This document shows positions 22,412 through 31,743 of a DNA stretch of 64,000 bases, in pieces (the first letter of the stretch is position 1; every line of letters begins with the position of its first letter). The notes under the pieces are model-generated. The model searched no databases. It saw only the letters and a program-made list of their open reading frames with translations, and was not told where the DNA came from. The stretch comes from Diplonema papillatum. Taxonomy: Eukaryota > Euglenozoa > Diplonemea > Diplonemida > Diplonemidae. The stretch is from the NCBI GenBank assembly GCA_030068145.1, contig JAPJBO010000037.1, positions 490,451 through 554,450 on the forward strand, given 5' to 3'. The translations under genes and the position numbers were made by a program.

Positions 22412-22860
22412 CCGAACTTTGCTTCACCAGAACTCAGCTTCGCGCGAGCGTTGCTTCGCCCGAACTCAGCTGCGCCCGAACTTTGCTTCACCAGAACTTA
22501 GCTCTGCCCGAACTTAGCATCACTCGAACTTATTATCGTCCGAACTGAGCTTCACCAGAACTTTGCTGCGCCCGAACTTTTGCTTCGCCGGGGGGCGGCG
22601 GGGGGGTCCACCCGGGTACCAGCGCCAAACTTTTCCCGCACTCGGTGGGTCGGGGGGGGTCCCCCCCCGGGCACGAGCACCGACCTTGGCTTTACCACCC
22701 TGGCCGAACTTCGCTTCGTGCCCGAACTGATTTTTAGTACCAGCGCAGCCTGAGCGCTTAGCAACGCCCGAACTTGGCATCACTCGAACTCAGCTTCACC
22801 AGCATTGCCCGAACTTAGCTTCGCCCGAACTTTACTGTTCCCCGAACTTTAACTGCTGCC
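22412..22860 (+). repeat. 16-bp minisatellite with GC-rich interruption
   Basis: From 22414 to 22590 the string GAACT or a near variant recurs at exactly 16-base steps (22414, 22430, 22446 and so on to 22574), eleven units, consensus CCGAACTTAGCTTCGC with common variants ending CACCA. A homopolymer-rich block with long G and C runs interrupts it (22590-22700). Degenerate units resume to about 22860. Because 16 is not a multiple of three, all three frames cycle through similar peptides, which gives false open frames. Confidence 0.9.
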
Positions 22861-24191
22861 TCCAGTCTCGCCACGCGCCGGCCTTAGCCGAGCGCACGTA
22901 CTTGTTACCGATTGGTACTGTGAAAAGATCCATTCTGTAGTTTGCATCTTCCCTCTGTCTAGCCTCCGTCGATACAAGCACCGGGCGGCGCCTCCGGGTA
23001 TTTCTTGGACTTGCGACTTACTGCTGTTTTAGTCCTTTTTTCTTAGACTAAATTACAAACTAATTTAGTACATCTGGGTAGTACATTAGTACTGAAGAGA
23101 ACATTTTCGGAACCTTGGCTGCCCGAAAAAGGTCATCCGAAGCCTTCCTTCTTCTTTCACAGCGACGGCTCAGGCCAAAGCTCGAGCCGGCTCAACCAGC
23201 GTTGCCCAATTTGTTCAGTTTGTCCTGGCGAACCTCGCCAAGCCTTGTGTCGTGTTTCATGATTCGGACATTTCTTTTGTCGCCTATTCCGTGGGCGGGG
23301 AACTCACGAGGCAGCTCAATCTTTCTGCAAGATGCAACAACTGCCTCCCTACTTGCAGCCTTCTGCGAGAAATAAACAACGAAACGTTGGCAGCGGTTTC
23401 ATACCTGAACGGATGCAGGTGGAGTCGCACAAACAAGAAAGAATTGTTGCGTTCGTCACCGCTGGAACTGTTGTTGCCCAGCAGGAATCATGCAGAGACA
23501 AATGAAGAGTAATTAAAAGAGGTTGTACAAAGGCCGCTCCGAGGGAAAGGAATAGGGAAGGCTTCTCTCCCTGCCACTGATGGAGACGTGAACTAGTCCT
23601 TTAAAGGTCTCATTCGCAATCGTTTTGCAAAGTGCGAAGTTTGCGGCGTGAAGCCTTACCCTACCAGAACAGGTGGTTCCCCTTCCTTCTTTTCCATTGC
23701 TATGCAGAGTGGCTTTTCTCGAGACTCCCACGTTTAAGAGTTCCGTTCTACCACAACGGTGCGTAAGTTGCAGAGACGAAGCCTGGGCCGGGGTCCACCG
23801 GAAGAACCGGTGGAATAGACCGTGTGGACCGTGATCTACTTGCGATAGCCACCACACAGTTGCCTGCGCGGAGTGCCAGGACACCCGACCGCATGGCATG
23901 CCAGGTCGTGATACCGGGAAAACGTTGAGGCAGACCGCGCGGACCGGAAACTATCCTGATCTGTGATAGACAGAACATAGACGTCTCCTCGCACCTTTCT
24001 TTTCGCCATCTTATTATGCAAGCGTCTTGCGGTTTACCCTGCAAGTTCTGTGGCTGTCTGACACCAGTGTTGTCAAATTGAGAGCCAACGAGACTATCGT
24101 GTCACCTTGCATTGGAACGGAGGCACTCGTTGAACAAAGATCGAACTCTAGGCATCGGAAAAGGAAATTTCTGAAGACAAGAGAAGGGACA
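22861..24191. other. Intergenic stretch before the prolidase gene, with an internal repeat
   Basis: No coding frame with support to about 24000. Between 23800 and 23975 two blocks resemble each other: AGACCGTGTGGACCGTGATCT then GCGATAG (from about 23817), and AGACCGCGCGGACCGGAAACT then GTGATAG (from about 23933). The frame of the prolidase gene stays open upstream of its start to 24027, but without a better Met. Confidence 0.45.
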
Positions 24192-25706
24192 ATGGCAAAG
24201 CTCGGAGTGTCTCTTGGGCGCTCCTTCTTCAGCAGAGGGGAAGGTACGCTCAGCATTCCGTTCGCAATGCACAAGGATCACCGGCGTCGGCTTTGTGAGA
24301 AGCTCAAAGGAAAGGTGGCGGCTGGAAGCATTGTAGTAGTGAAAGGCGGTGAAGAGCAGCCCGTGTACGACACTGACACCGCTTGGGACTACAAGCAAGA
24401 GAGCAACTACCAGTGGCTGTTCGGCGCGAAAGAGACGTTTTTGTACGGCGCCATCGAGGTCGACACGGGGAAGAGCTTCATGTTCGTCCCGAGCCAGCCC
24501 GATCATTATGCGATGTGGCTCGGTCCAATCCGATCGCCCGATTGGTTCAAAGACATGTACGAAGTGGATGCGGTGCACTACAACGGAGACATCAGCAAAG
24601 TCTTGAAACCGCTGATCAGCGGAAAGCTGCTGGTCCTCGACGGCGTTAACCACGACTCGCACGCAAAGCCGTTCGCAGTCGAGTTTGAAGGCATCGAAGG
24701 ATTTCCCGTCGAAAAAAGCGCGGTCTTGTACGACGCCATAAACGAGTGCAGGGTCATCAAGGATGAGCAGGAGATCAAGATCATGCAGTTTACCAACGAC
24801 GTGTCGTCGTTTGCGCACATTGAAACCATGCGTCAAAGCCAGCGCAGCGACCGCCGCATGGAATACCACTCCGAAGCGGAATTCAAGTACCAGAGCTTCG
24901 TCCGCGGTTGCAGCCGAGTCGGGTACTGCTGCATCTGCCCCGGAGAAGAGCGCAACGCGACATTGCACTACGGGACCCCTGAGCACCCGAACGAGTACGA
25001 AGTGAAACCCGGCGACCTGAAGCTCCACGACATGGGCGCAGAGTACCACGGGTACACTGCCGACGTGACTGTCACGTTCCCCATCGGCGGCAAGTTCAGC
25101 AAGGAGCAGAAGATCGTGTATGACGCTGTGTGGAAGGCGACGGTAATTTGCGAGAAGGCCGTGAAGCCTGGCGTCAACATGGTTGACCTCCAGAGGTTGG
25201 CCCACCGCGTGTTGCTCGAAGAAATGAAGAACGCGGGTTTGTTCACGGGAGACGTCGATGAGATGGCGAAGGCCGACTTGATGGACTACTTCATGCCAAC
25301 GGGCCTCGGACACCAACTGGGTCTCGACGTGCACGACGTTGGCGGGTACCTGCCAGGGGAGGGGAAGCACATTTTGAAACAGCTGACGCCGCCGATCAAC
25401 CAAAACCTCCGCCTGGGGCGGCCGCTGCAGGAGCACATGGTCTTCACCATCGAGCCCGGCTTCTACTTCAACGCGTGGAAGCTCTCGAAGCTGATGGAGA
25501 AGCCAGAGCTCGTGAAGATGGTCGACCTCGAAAAGCTCGCTTTGTTCCGCCCTGTCGGCGGTGTCCGCATCGAGGACAACGTCGTCGTCACAGCCACCGG
25601 ATGCAGGATCCTCACCAACGTTCCTCGCACCACGGAAGAGGTAGAAGCGGTCATCGCTGGCAAGGAGTGGAAGGACGTCCCCCTCCGTGACTACTCGAAC
25701 GCGTGA
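24192..25706 (+). CDS. PEPD: Xaa-Pro dipeptidase (prolidase)
   Basis: An intronless frame of 504 residues starts at MAKLGVSLGRSFF, close to the 493 residues of human PEPD. Prolidase hydrolyses dipeptides with C-terminal proline in the cytosol and needs two metal ions. The five metal ligands are all present with human spacing: D280 and D291 (HDMGAEYHGYTADVT), H374 (GLGHQLGLDVHDVGGY), E421 (TIEPGFYF) and E461 (GGVRIEDNVVV). The N-terminal creatinase-like domain occupies roughly residues 20-190 (DYKQESNYQWLFGAKE). The chosen Met is the first one giving family length. A decayed copy of its last codons and 3' flank follows at 25900-26170. Confidence 0.95.
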   Translation: MAKLGVSLGRSFFSRGEGTLSIPFAMHKDHRRRLCEKLKGKVAAGSIVVVKGGEEQPVYDTDTAWDYKQESNYQWLFGAKETFLYGAIEVDTGKSFMFVPSQPDHYAMWLGPIRSPDWFKDMYEVDAVHYNGDISKVLKPLISGKLLVLDGVNHDSHAKPFAVEFEGIEGFPVEKSAVLYDAINECRVIKDEQEIKIMQFTNDVSSFAHIETMRQSQRSDRRMEYHSEAEFKYQSFVRGCSRVGYCCICPGEERNATLHYGTPEHPNEYEVKPGDLKLHDMGAEYHGYTADVTVTFPIGGKFSKEQKIVYDAVWKATVICEKAVKPGVNMVDLQRLAHRVLLEEMKNAGLFTGDVDEMAKADLMDYFMPTGLGHQLGLDVHDVGGYLPGEGKHILKQLTPPINQNLRLGRPLQEHMVFTIEPGFYFNAWKLSKLMEKPELVKMVDLEKLALFRPVGGVRIEDNVVVTATGCRILTNVPRTTEEVEAVIAGKEWKDVPLRDYSNA

Positions 25707-25899
25707 ACCAAGACGCGGTCTAGTTTTGGCTGGAGCGGCCGATCTGTTCACCTCGTAGCATAGGGTGACATGAAGCCAGTTTGAAAATTATTTGTTTCGC
25801 TACACAACTGTTTCGCAGTGATCATCGGGGTGCAAGCATGTCCTCAACTACCTTTGGTTGCGTTCGTCTTCAACACGGCGCGCGGGAGTGGCGCAGAGT

Positions 25900-26170
25900 T
25901 GCGGCCTTTCGTACCACAGAAGTAGTAGAGGCTGTTATCGCTGGCAAAGAGTAGGAGGACGTCCCGCGCCCACACTAACGCGTGAGCCTGAGACGCGGTC
26001 TAATTTGGCTGGAGAGACCCAATTGAGATAATTTGGCTGGAGAGACCCTGTTTTGCTCACTGCGCAGTGCGACGCTCGGCTGGAGGATCTCACGAGCTCA
26101 GTGGAAACAGCAAGCCGGGTTGAAAATGCTTGGTTTCGACAACTAGCCGTGTGGCACTCGTTCTCGGAGT
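25900..26170 (+). pseudogene. Decayed direct copy of the prolidase 3' end and flank
   Basis: The stretch repeats the last 25-30 codons of the prolidase gene and its 3' flank. CCACAGAAGTAGTAGAGGC and TTATCGCTGGCAAAGAGTAG match the parent at about 25630-25670, where the codons read TEEVEAVIAGKEW and the Trp codon TGG is now TAG. AACGCGTGAGCCTGAGACGC matches the parent stop region. Later, GGTTGAAAATGCTTGGTTTCG matches the flank near 25781-25800. A further 28-base step repeats TAATTTGGCTGGAGAGACCC at 26001 and 26029. The copy begins about 195 bases after the parent stop. Confidence 0.85.
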
Positions 26171-26778
26171 GAACCACTTTCAACAAAGAATGTGCGGGAC
26201 TGATGCAGAATTGCGCTTGCATTTCGATGGATGCTGTTGGATTCCCTCCTTTTCTTCTCTGTTCGGTTTGTGCTGGCGGGCAACTGACGCTATATATACT
26301 GACCGTATTTCAGAAAAACGGAACAAGATATTACCCCTCGTCGGAAGGGTACCGTGTCGAACCCAACAATGCACGCGTTTGAACCTTGACCTCGTGTAAC
26401 AAAAATGGTGGTCCTGAACCTTCGTCTCCTGAGCATGTTTATCTTGGAGTTTGTTACCAGCCTTCGAGCGTGCTCGTTTACGTGCCAGGGGTGGTGCATC
26501 AACTAGTGCTTCTTCAATCCTTGATGTGCAGCCCGTCACAGTAGTCGTACAGGCACAGACCGACTTGCAGCTGTCTAAATGTGTAGCGTAGCAGCAAACG
26601 TGTCCTGTCCTTGTGTCACGTGCATGTTAAGCTCGTCGGCGGCTTGCCTCACAGTATCTCCGAGGGAAGCTGCTGGGCTTGACTCCTGCTACAGAATCTC
26701 AAAAGGATCCTACGACCGTAATAGAAAGACGAACCTCAACAAACCCATTCAGAGAATACAACGAGGGAATACAAGACA
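26171..26778. other. Intergenic stretch between prolidase and GCDH
   Basis: No coding frame with support. CTCCTGCTACAG at about 26681-26692 is a fair splice-acceptor sequence upstream of the GCDH start and may mark the 3' end of a leader intron or a trans-splice site. Confidence 0.35.
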
Positions 26779-28017
26779 ATGAAGGCGATTGCGAGCTCAG
26801 TGATGAGGAGAGCGGTGGTTTCGGGACAGGCTGCGGCGAAGTCGGTGTATGCCCCGTACGACTACAGCGACCCGCTGCGCATCGGCGAGAGCCTGACGGA
26901 AGAGGAAGTGATGGTCCAGGACTCGGCAAAGAAGTTCTGCGACAAGGCCCTGCGCCCTGTGGTGCAGGAGTGGTGGCGCGAGGAGAAGTTCGACAAGGAG
27001 CGCGTGTTCAAGGGCCTCGGCGACGCCGGCCTCATGGGGCCCACGATCGAAGGCTACGGCTGCGCAGGCGTCTCCAGCGTCGCGGCCGGGCTGATCTCCC
27101 GGGAAATCGAAAGCGTCGACAGCTCCTTCCGCTCTGCTTGGAGCGTACAGAGCTCGCTGGTCATGCACCCTATTTACGAGTACGGCAATGAAGAACAGCG
27201 GCAGCGGTGGCTTCCGGGCCTTGCGTCGGGGGATCTCGTCGGTTGCTTCGGGCTTACCGAGCCTAACTCGGGATCGGATCCGGGTTCGATGACGACGAAG
27301 GCGGTGGCTGACGGGGAGAACTTCAAGCTGAGCGGCCAGAAGATGTGGATCACGTCGGCGCCCATCGCCGACGTGATGGTTGTGTGGGCGAAGCTCGACG
27401 GGAAGATCCGCGGCTTCGTGCTGGAGCGGGGCATGGCGGGGCTCGAGACGCCGCAGATCAAGAACAAGGTCTCGCTGCGGGCGTCGCCGACGGGCGCAAT
27501 CGTGATGGACGACGTGCTCGTGCCGAAGGAGAACCTGCTCCCCCACACCGAGGGGCTGCGGGGGCCGTTTGGCTGCCTCAGCAGCGCGCGGTACGGCATC
27601 GCGTGGGGCGCCCTGGGCGCCGCCGAAGCATGCTTCCACCGAGCCAGGGAGTACACCATGGACCGCAAGCAGTTCGGCCGGCCTTTGGCCGCCAACCAGC
27701 TGGTGCAGAACAAGCTTGCGGACATGACGACCGAAATTAGCGTCGGCCTTGCGAGCTGCTTGCACGCCGGGCGCATGAAGGACAAGGGGCTGCTCTCAGT
27801 GGAAGCCATCTGCATGCTGAAGCGGTACTCCACCGGCAAAGCAATCCGCATCGCCCGAGAGGCGCGGGACATGCTGGGCGGCAACGGCATCACCGACGAA
27901 TACGACGTCATTCGCATTTCTAACAATCTCGAGGCTGTGATCACCTACGAAGGCACCTACGACATCCACGCTCTCATCCTCGGCCGGGCGATCACTGGCA
28001 TCCAAGCCTTCAACTAA
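26779..28017 (+). CDS. GCDH: Glutaryl-CoA dehydrogenase
   Basis: An intronless frame of 412 residues shows the full acyl-CoA dehydrogenase fold. GCDH oxidises and decarboxylates glutaryl-CoA to crotonyl-CoA in lysine and tryptophan breakdown, in the mitochondrial matrix, with FAD and electron-transfer flavoprotein. Diagnostic strings are [39 protein letters not shown] and [13 protein letters not shown], with the catalytic Glu at residue 391 in [20 protein letters not shown]. Human has THD where this has TYD. The first 25 residues ([22 protein letters not shown]) are basic and amphipathic and fit a mitochondrial target signal. The protein is slightly shorter than the human precursor (438), mainly at the N terminus. 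Confidence 0.96.
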   Translation: MKAIASSVMRRAVVSGQAAAKSVYAPYDYSDPLRIGESLTEEEVMVQDSAKKFCDKALRPVVQEWWREEKFDKERVFKGLGDAGLMGPTIEGYGCAGVSSVAAGLISREIESVDSSFRSAWSVQSSLVMHPIYEYGNEEQRQRWLPGLASGDLVGCFGLTEPNSGSDPGSMTTKAVADGENFKLSGQKMWITSAPIADVMVVWAKLDGKIRGFVLERGMAGLETPQIKNKVSLRASPTGAIVMDDVLVPKENLLPHTEGLRGPFGCLSSARYGIAWGALGAAEACFHRAREYTMDRKQFGRPLAANQLVQNKLADMTTEISVGLASCLHAGRMKDKGLLSVEAICMLKRYSTGKAIRIAREARDMLGGNGITDEYDVIRISNNLEAVITYEGTYDIHALILGRAITGIQAFN

Positions 28018-31000
28018 GCACGCAATGCAGCACTGCACGCACACACACAGGTAAGGAATTACAAAACAAAACGTGGAACGAAAAGTCTTCTAAAACGTAT
28101 TCTCTTTGCACACGGAGCCAGGGGGTTTATTCATACACCAGATTGTGACGAAACTTGTGGGTGAAATGTTTTTGCGACCCCTCTCTTCTGAATGCATTTA
28201 GTTCAAGAGACTCTTGAACACACCTGTGAGCCCACACACTATCAAACGATCGTTACATGTGACGAACATGTGACAACCGGGTTGTTCCAGGGCCCAATAG
28301 GTTCGTCGGGCTTCAGCCGGTCAACAAAACTGGTTTCCCAGATTGATCGTATTCAGCATAAAAAGGATCTAGTTTTTTTGTCCAGGGAAAACCCCCTGCA
28401 GTGCTCCATGTGCGGCCGGTGCAAAAAATTGGCTTGCACACAAGACTTTTCATTCCGTGAAACCTGCCTTTCAAGGCAAGGCTGAAAATCAGGCCCTTTT
28501 TTCGTCCGCTCCCTCTGCGTGTTCCCATCCGGTCGCAACGATTGGTGCCAGTCTCGGTGGAGGTCTTTCGGTTGCGCCAACAGTAAAACCCGGCGGTGCT
28601 GGCTCCCGCAGTAGTTCCAGCAACAGCGGAAGTTATCGCTGTTCCAAAGAGCATCGCAGGGACTATCGTGCTGTAGCTTTCAATCAGCCCGCATCTGGCC
28701 TCAAGAATCGATGGAACGGTTGTCCCAACTTGGGTCCAACCTTGCCCGAAGGCTGCTGTCGGTTTATTGATACAACTGAGACTTTCGGGTTGCTCAGCAC
28801 CGGGCACGACAACGTCCACACTACACGAGCTCATGTTTTCGAGCCTTTCCTGCGGGGCAGTGTCGTGTTGACACGTATGACCCATCCATTTTTTTATGGT
28901 GCTGTTTCCTTTCTTGCGTTACGAATGTGATCGTGGTGTCGGTCGTATGACTCCCCTTGGCCAGCCGAGATAGCAAGTGAACGTACAAATGTGTGTAATT
29001 AGGTAGCCGGAAAAAGTTGACTGTTGTCGGTCCTTCCCTACTATCCCTTTTGTCTCCAGAAGCACCGATTCAAAGCACACTGGGATGCGTCCCGTGAATA
29101 AACGAACCTGCCGAATGTGCTTCTGGGGGTCGGTTGTAGGATTCTTTTTTGGCAGCCAATGTTAGTGGGGAAGTGTACGTACAGATATGCGCAAGTATAA
29201 AGCGGTAGGAGGCGCTACCCAGCCAGAGATGCCGCGATCTTCTTTCCCACCCGTTTTGTCCCAGAACCAGTCCGCGGATCACAGAAGTCCGTTCCGTGAG
29301 TTAAGATAATTGAAGGTTCTCTCGGTAACGAAGCCTCGCCACTAGGCGAAGTGATACACAAACAACACGCAACCGTCGTCTTCGTGCTCTTTTATACAAC
29401 GAGGTAAGCCCCCAGCTGCGATGCAGGACTGCAGACTTTTCCCCGAAACGTTCTTTCGTGCTCAAAGGTCATTTCTTCCATCGTACGACCATTAGAGGAT
29501 TGCAACGAACCAGGTTCTGAATAATACAACAAAACCACGCGAATCGCCAATTCTTTCATTGCTCACCGAACTTTGCGGCCGGGTTGTCCTTCTGGGGTGG
29601 CAACGAACGACACTCTCAACGCCTGCTCTATCCACGCGCTACAAAGAGACTCTCAGTGCCGGAGTTTCAAGCGGATTTTGACTCCGAAACACAGGTCACT
29701 CTCGGCTTAGTGCGGGTTCAGCGCGCAACACAAAGGAGACCATTGAGTTGCCTCCTTCGAAAAACGTGGAGGAGAGCTAAGTTCCTTCGGGGGCTAGTCC
29801 TCGTGTGTATGGCCAACGGGGCTGGTTCTATCCTTCGTTGTCCTTTTGTTCATCTTTTTTTGCACGAAATGCCGGCGCAAAGCACGCGTGGGATTTTGCT
29901 GAATCAAACAGCCATCTCCGCCCGCGCGAAACGACTGGCACCTAGCTCCACTCCCCCTCAAACTAGCTCCTCCTTCTGACAACCGGGCTTGATAGCCCTG
30001 TCGAGTGATTAAAGGCAATTACCCATACGACGAAAAGCGAGAGAGTCTTAGATGACTGCAGGGAGGTTGGCGGGTGCCGCAGCAACACAGAAAACGTAAA
30101 GCCTCGCTTTTTTCTTTTTTCGTACCGGTACCAGGGATAACGATGTGTACTACGGCTTCCCGGCATTAACGGCTTCGCGCCGGGGTAGCCACGTCAAGGT
30201 GATGCGCAATAAGCAGAGGCAAGTGGGCACAAAGGCCGCCCCTTGATTATACAAATGCGATTTCCGCCCGTAATTAGCTGTCAGCAGACCCACTGCCATG
30301 CTGTGGCGTTGAGGCTTGTCTCCTTGGTGCGTGCGAACTTCTCACAACAAAAATGCACGACGATATCGTCCGCGAAAAAAGGCTCTGAAGCTGGCCTACG
30401 CTCCGACAACAAGAACAGGATGCATAAACAGAGAGTCCAACTCTGTCTTGGCTCTCCGCGTATTTCTCACTTTGAGTACCTACCTTCTGCACTGAGCCAG
30501 AGTTATTTCTGCAGGCAACCAGTGCACACGCTAACTTATTCCGAAAAAGCCTTTTATTTTCTTGAACGAGCTTCTTATTGGTACGATCCCCTGGAAGCCG
30601 GCGCGTATTACTTGTCTGGCTCGCTGCCTTCAAGCTGAGCAGTAGTACGGTTGCCGCAAGACATCGGCCATGAACGGCCGATGCCTGCGCTAAGCAAGCA
30701 AGAGCTTTTCCGTTTTTTCGGCTGCTTGCCCCACTGGTCTTTCTATTGGGGTTTTGAGGCTTCAGAAAGCGTCCGAAAGAATATTGGCGGCGCGGCCTGC
30801 ATTTTTCTTCTTTTTACCGAATGCTCGCTCGTCTTTCTTTCTGTTCACTGCGTTGCGCTGAACCACAAGTTTAGGTGGCGGTCGAGAGTGTGTGTGTGTC
30901 TGCGTGTTGACGTTCGTGGCCGTATCGCCTGCCCACTTTCACTTTCACCCGTAAGGTTTGAGTTTCCAACATGCTGTTTCGATCCTTCGAAACGAAGAGC

Positions 31001-31591
31001 GTGGGAGGTGGTCAGCTTCCCCATCCGGCATTCGGAAGGCTTCTGTTTTCCTGTCGTACAGCAAAGTTCAATGCTGACGACTGCTGCACGCAGGAAGAGC
31101 GACGGAAACTTGCGCGACACAGTGAATGCTGCCTGCACCGGACTCTGCTGACACTGTCAATGCCGTGGACCGGAGCGGGTTTGCAGGAATGCAAAGAAAG
31201 TAAAGAAGAGGGCTGTGCTGCCTCATCTCCAGGCCACCTATTCAACGCCAGGTCGAAAATACAAGAAAGAAACACACAAATCAACAAAGAAAAAGAAGAT
31301 AGACGAAGGGAATACCTCGGTAGGAGCTGCCCTTTGAATTCGGCGTCCCCCCTCACGAAAACCTCAAGCGAACTTTTACTTCTGAAAAGGGGCAAGTCTT
31401 GTCCCATTTCTTGTTCCGAGTCCCCACGTTCGAGAACACCGCAAAGGCAGGTACTCGTGCACTTGCAGCTTCTTTCTTGCAAGAACGACGACGAAAACCG
31501 CATTCGACCGCACGACTGGCCACACATGTCGGTTGCGGCCCGTGCTGCAGTTTCCCGGCACTAAGCGGAAAAAGAAAGCAAAAACCTTGAA
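28018..31591. other. Intergenic stretch, no gene seen
   Basis: A CA run ending in CAG followed by GTAAGG lies at 28040-28056, just after the GCDH stop, and might be a splice signal in the 3' UTR. Weak relatives of the 31592 repeat lie near 29658-29690 and 31362-31395. Otherwise I find only short frames without domains over 3.5 kb. Confidence 0.5.
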
Positions 31592-31650
31592 AACGGTCAC
31601 ACGGAGACCCTAAACCCCCGGGATTTCGAGCGAACTTTCACTCTAAAAAG
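31592..31650 (+). repeat. 59-bp dispersed repeat, copy 1
   Basis: This stretch aligns without gaps to 53070-53128, with AACGGTCACACGGAGACCCT at the left and GCGAACTTT(C/A)ACTCTAAAAAG at the right. About 52 of the 59 bases agree. It lies about 90 bases upstream of the PTPDC1-like start. Confidence 0.85.
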
Positions 31651-31743
31651 AAGCACGCGCGTGTTCCGTCCTGTGGGAACTCTCCCCACCTCCCTGCCCG
31701 TAAATCTTTTCTACTTATCACTTGCGGGCGCGGTGAGCGGCTC

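Noticed and set aside
22238-22548. Short proteins with repeated PELSSART-like motifs
   Set aside because: Produced by the 16-bp minisatellite being read in rotating frames.
24102-25751. 549-codon minus-strand open frame
   Set aside because: It is the antisense shadow of the prolidase gene, whose codons leave few stops on the other strand.
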